64,000 nucleotides of DNA from Gracilaria gracilis (taxonomy: Eukaryota > Rhodophyta > Florideophyceae > Gracilariales > Gracilariaceae), in NCBI GenBank assembly GCA_030374805.1, contig JARGSG010000267.1, positions 1 through 64,000 of the forward strand, written 5' to 3'. The notes under the pieces are model-generated. The model searched no databases. It saw only the letters and a list, made by a program, of their open reading frames with translations, and was not told the DNA's origin. The number at the start of each line of letters is the position of its first letter. Position 1 is the stretch's first letter. The position numbers and the translations under genes were made by a program. Shown in pieces: positions 63,641-64,000 of the stretch.

Positions 63641-64000
63641 GTGTACGGCAAAGTCAGAGCTGTCTGTTTGGTGTGCAGCAGAGAGGTCTCCTCCAACAAA
63701 GAAGTGTCCCTCAAGAAGATAATTATTCCAGTTCTTCTGAGCGACCCTCTAAAGTGTTCTACAGTACTATACATAGAAGCCAACGTTGCGAGAGATAGAC
63801 AACTGAAAGAGCTCACAAAGATCTCTCAGATATACTTTGCCTCAGCTCTTCAACTGCCTTTAGTTGAGGCCTGCGACTTACTCAAAATTCCTTTCTCAAA
63901 GCTATTCAATCTGACAGAAGGATATGTTCCTGTCGTTGAACATATACTTGGCCTGCGTCATGTCAGGTTTATTCCCCATGTTACCCAATCACAGCCTAAC
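63641..64000 (+). CDS. Open frame at the right edge, weakly RWP-RK-like
   Basis: Open from 63641, after a tag, to the window end (120 codons, incomplete). It reads CSREVSSNKEVSLKKIIIP ... LKELTKISQIYF, then QLPLVEACDLLKIPFSKL. The YF..PL.EA..LL.I..S.L pattern recalls RWP-RK transcription factors, but the RWPxR core is not seen in this frame. No start codon is evident, so an upstream exon or decay is possible. Confidence 0.3.
   Translation, partial: MYGKVRAVCLVCSREVSSNKEVSLKKIIIPVLLSDPLKCSTVLYIEANVARDRQLKELTKISQIYFASALQLPLVEACDLLKIPFSKLFNLTEGYVPVVEHILGLRHVRFIPHVTQSQPN

Noticed and set aside
1-64000. tRNA or rRNA genes
   Set aside because: Scanning for T-loop (GTTCGA) contexts gave no cloverleaf-compatible surroundings, and no rRNA-like stretch was seen; a covariance-model scan would be decisive.

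Overview
This is a eukaryotic nuclear window with long single-exon reading frames, TATA boxes about 70-80 nt upstream of start codons, and many dead mobile elements. The gene mix is an APAF1-like NB-ARC/WD40 receptor, secreted cysteine-rich ephrin-receptor-like and vWA proteins, CCCH and C2H2 zinc fingers, piggyBac and Harbinger transposons, and Ty3/gypsy chromoviruses. An intron-poor unicellular alga or other protist fits best. My impression is a red alga, at low confidence, because there is no rRNA, tRNA or plastid marker to settle it.

Layout. 1-6490 is a graveyard of Ty3/gypsy pieces: a forward integrase scrap, then a minus-strand element (840-4809) with its own 231-bp LTRs lying between integrase and gag scraps of other copies. 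6496-17889 is one complete-length but broken Ty3/gypsy chromovirus (11.4 kb, minus strand). It has 0.85-kb LTRs, a 5-bp TATAT target duplication, a polypurine tract, a candidate primer site, a chromodomain and an extra antisense coding region near its 3' LTR. 17890-21079 is AT-rich and non-coding, with palindromes and a hairpin repeat.

21080-25341 encodes an NLR-like receptor (helical N-terminal domain, NB-ARC, about 12 WD40 repeats) interrupted by several frame changes. Its 3' end starts a 5.2-kb tandem duplication (units at about 24935, 30189 and 36117). Each full unit carries a WD40 tail, about 4 kb of non-coding DNA and CCCH tandem-zinc-finger remnants. 36.9-42 kb holds a WD40 scrap, a secreted protein gene, a G-box tandem repeat and a large secreted cysteine-rich protein gene.

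42621-45855 is a piggyBac transposon with matching termini, TTAA on both sides, a transposase in two frames and a tail-to-tail accessory gene. 46.2-54.7 kb holds a Myb-like coiled-coil gene, a possible OTU scrap, a WD40 pseudogene with four in-frame stops, a long low-complexity frame broken by two TAG codons, and a Harbinger transposase. 55.3-57.8 kb holds two paralogous C2H2 genes. 59.3-62.7 kb holds two secreted-protein genes, one with a vWA domain. The right edge is open and weakly RWP-RK-like.

No pathway links these genes. The shared theme is a repeat-rich accessory region where a candidate immune receptor and secreted proteins sit among transposons and decaying duplicates. Identifications come from reading motifs by eye, with no database search.
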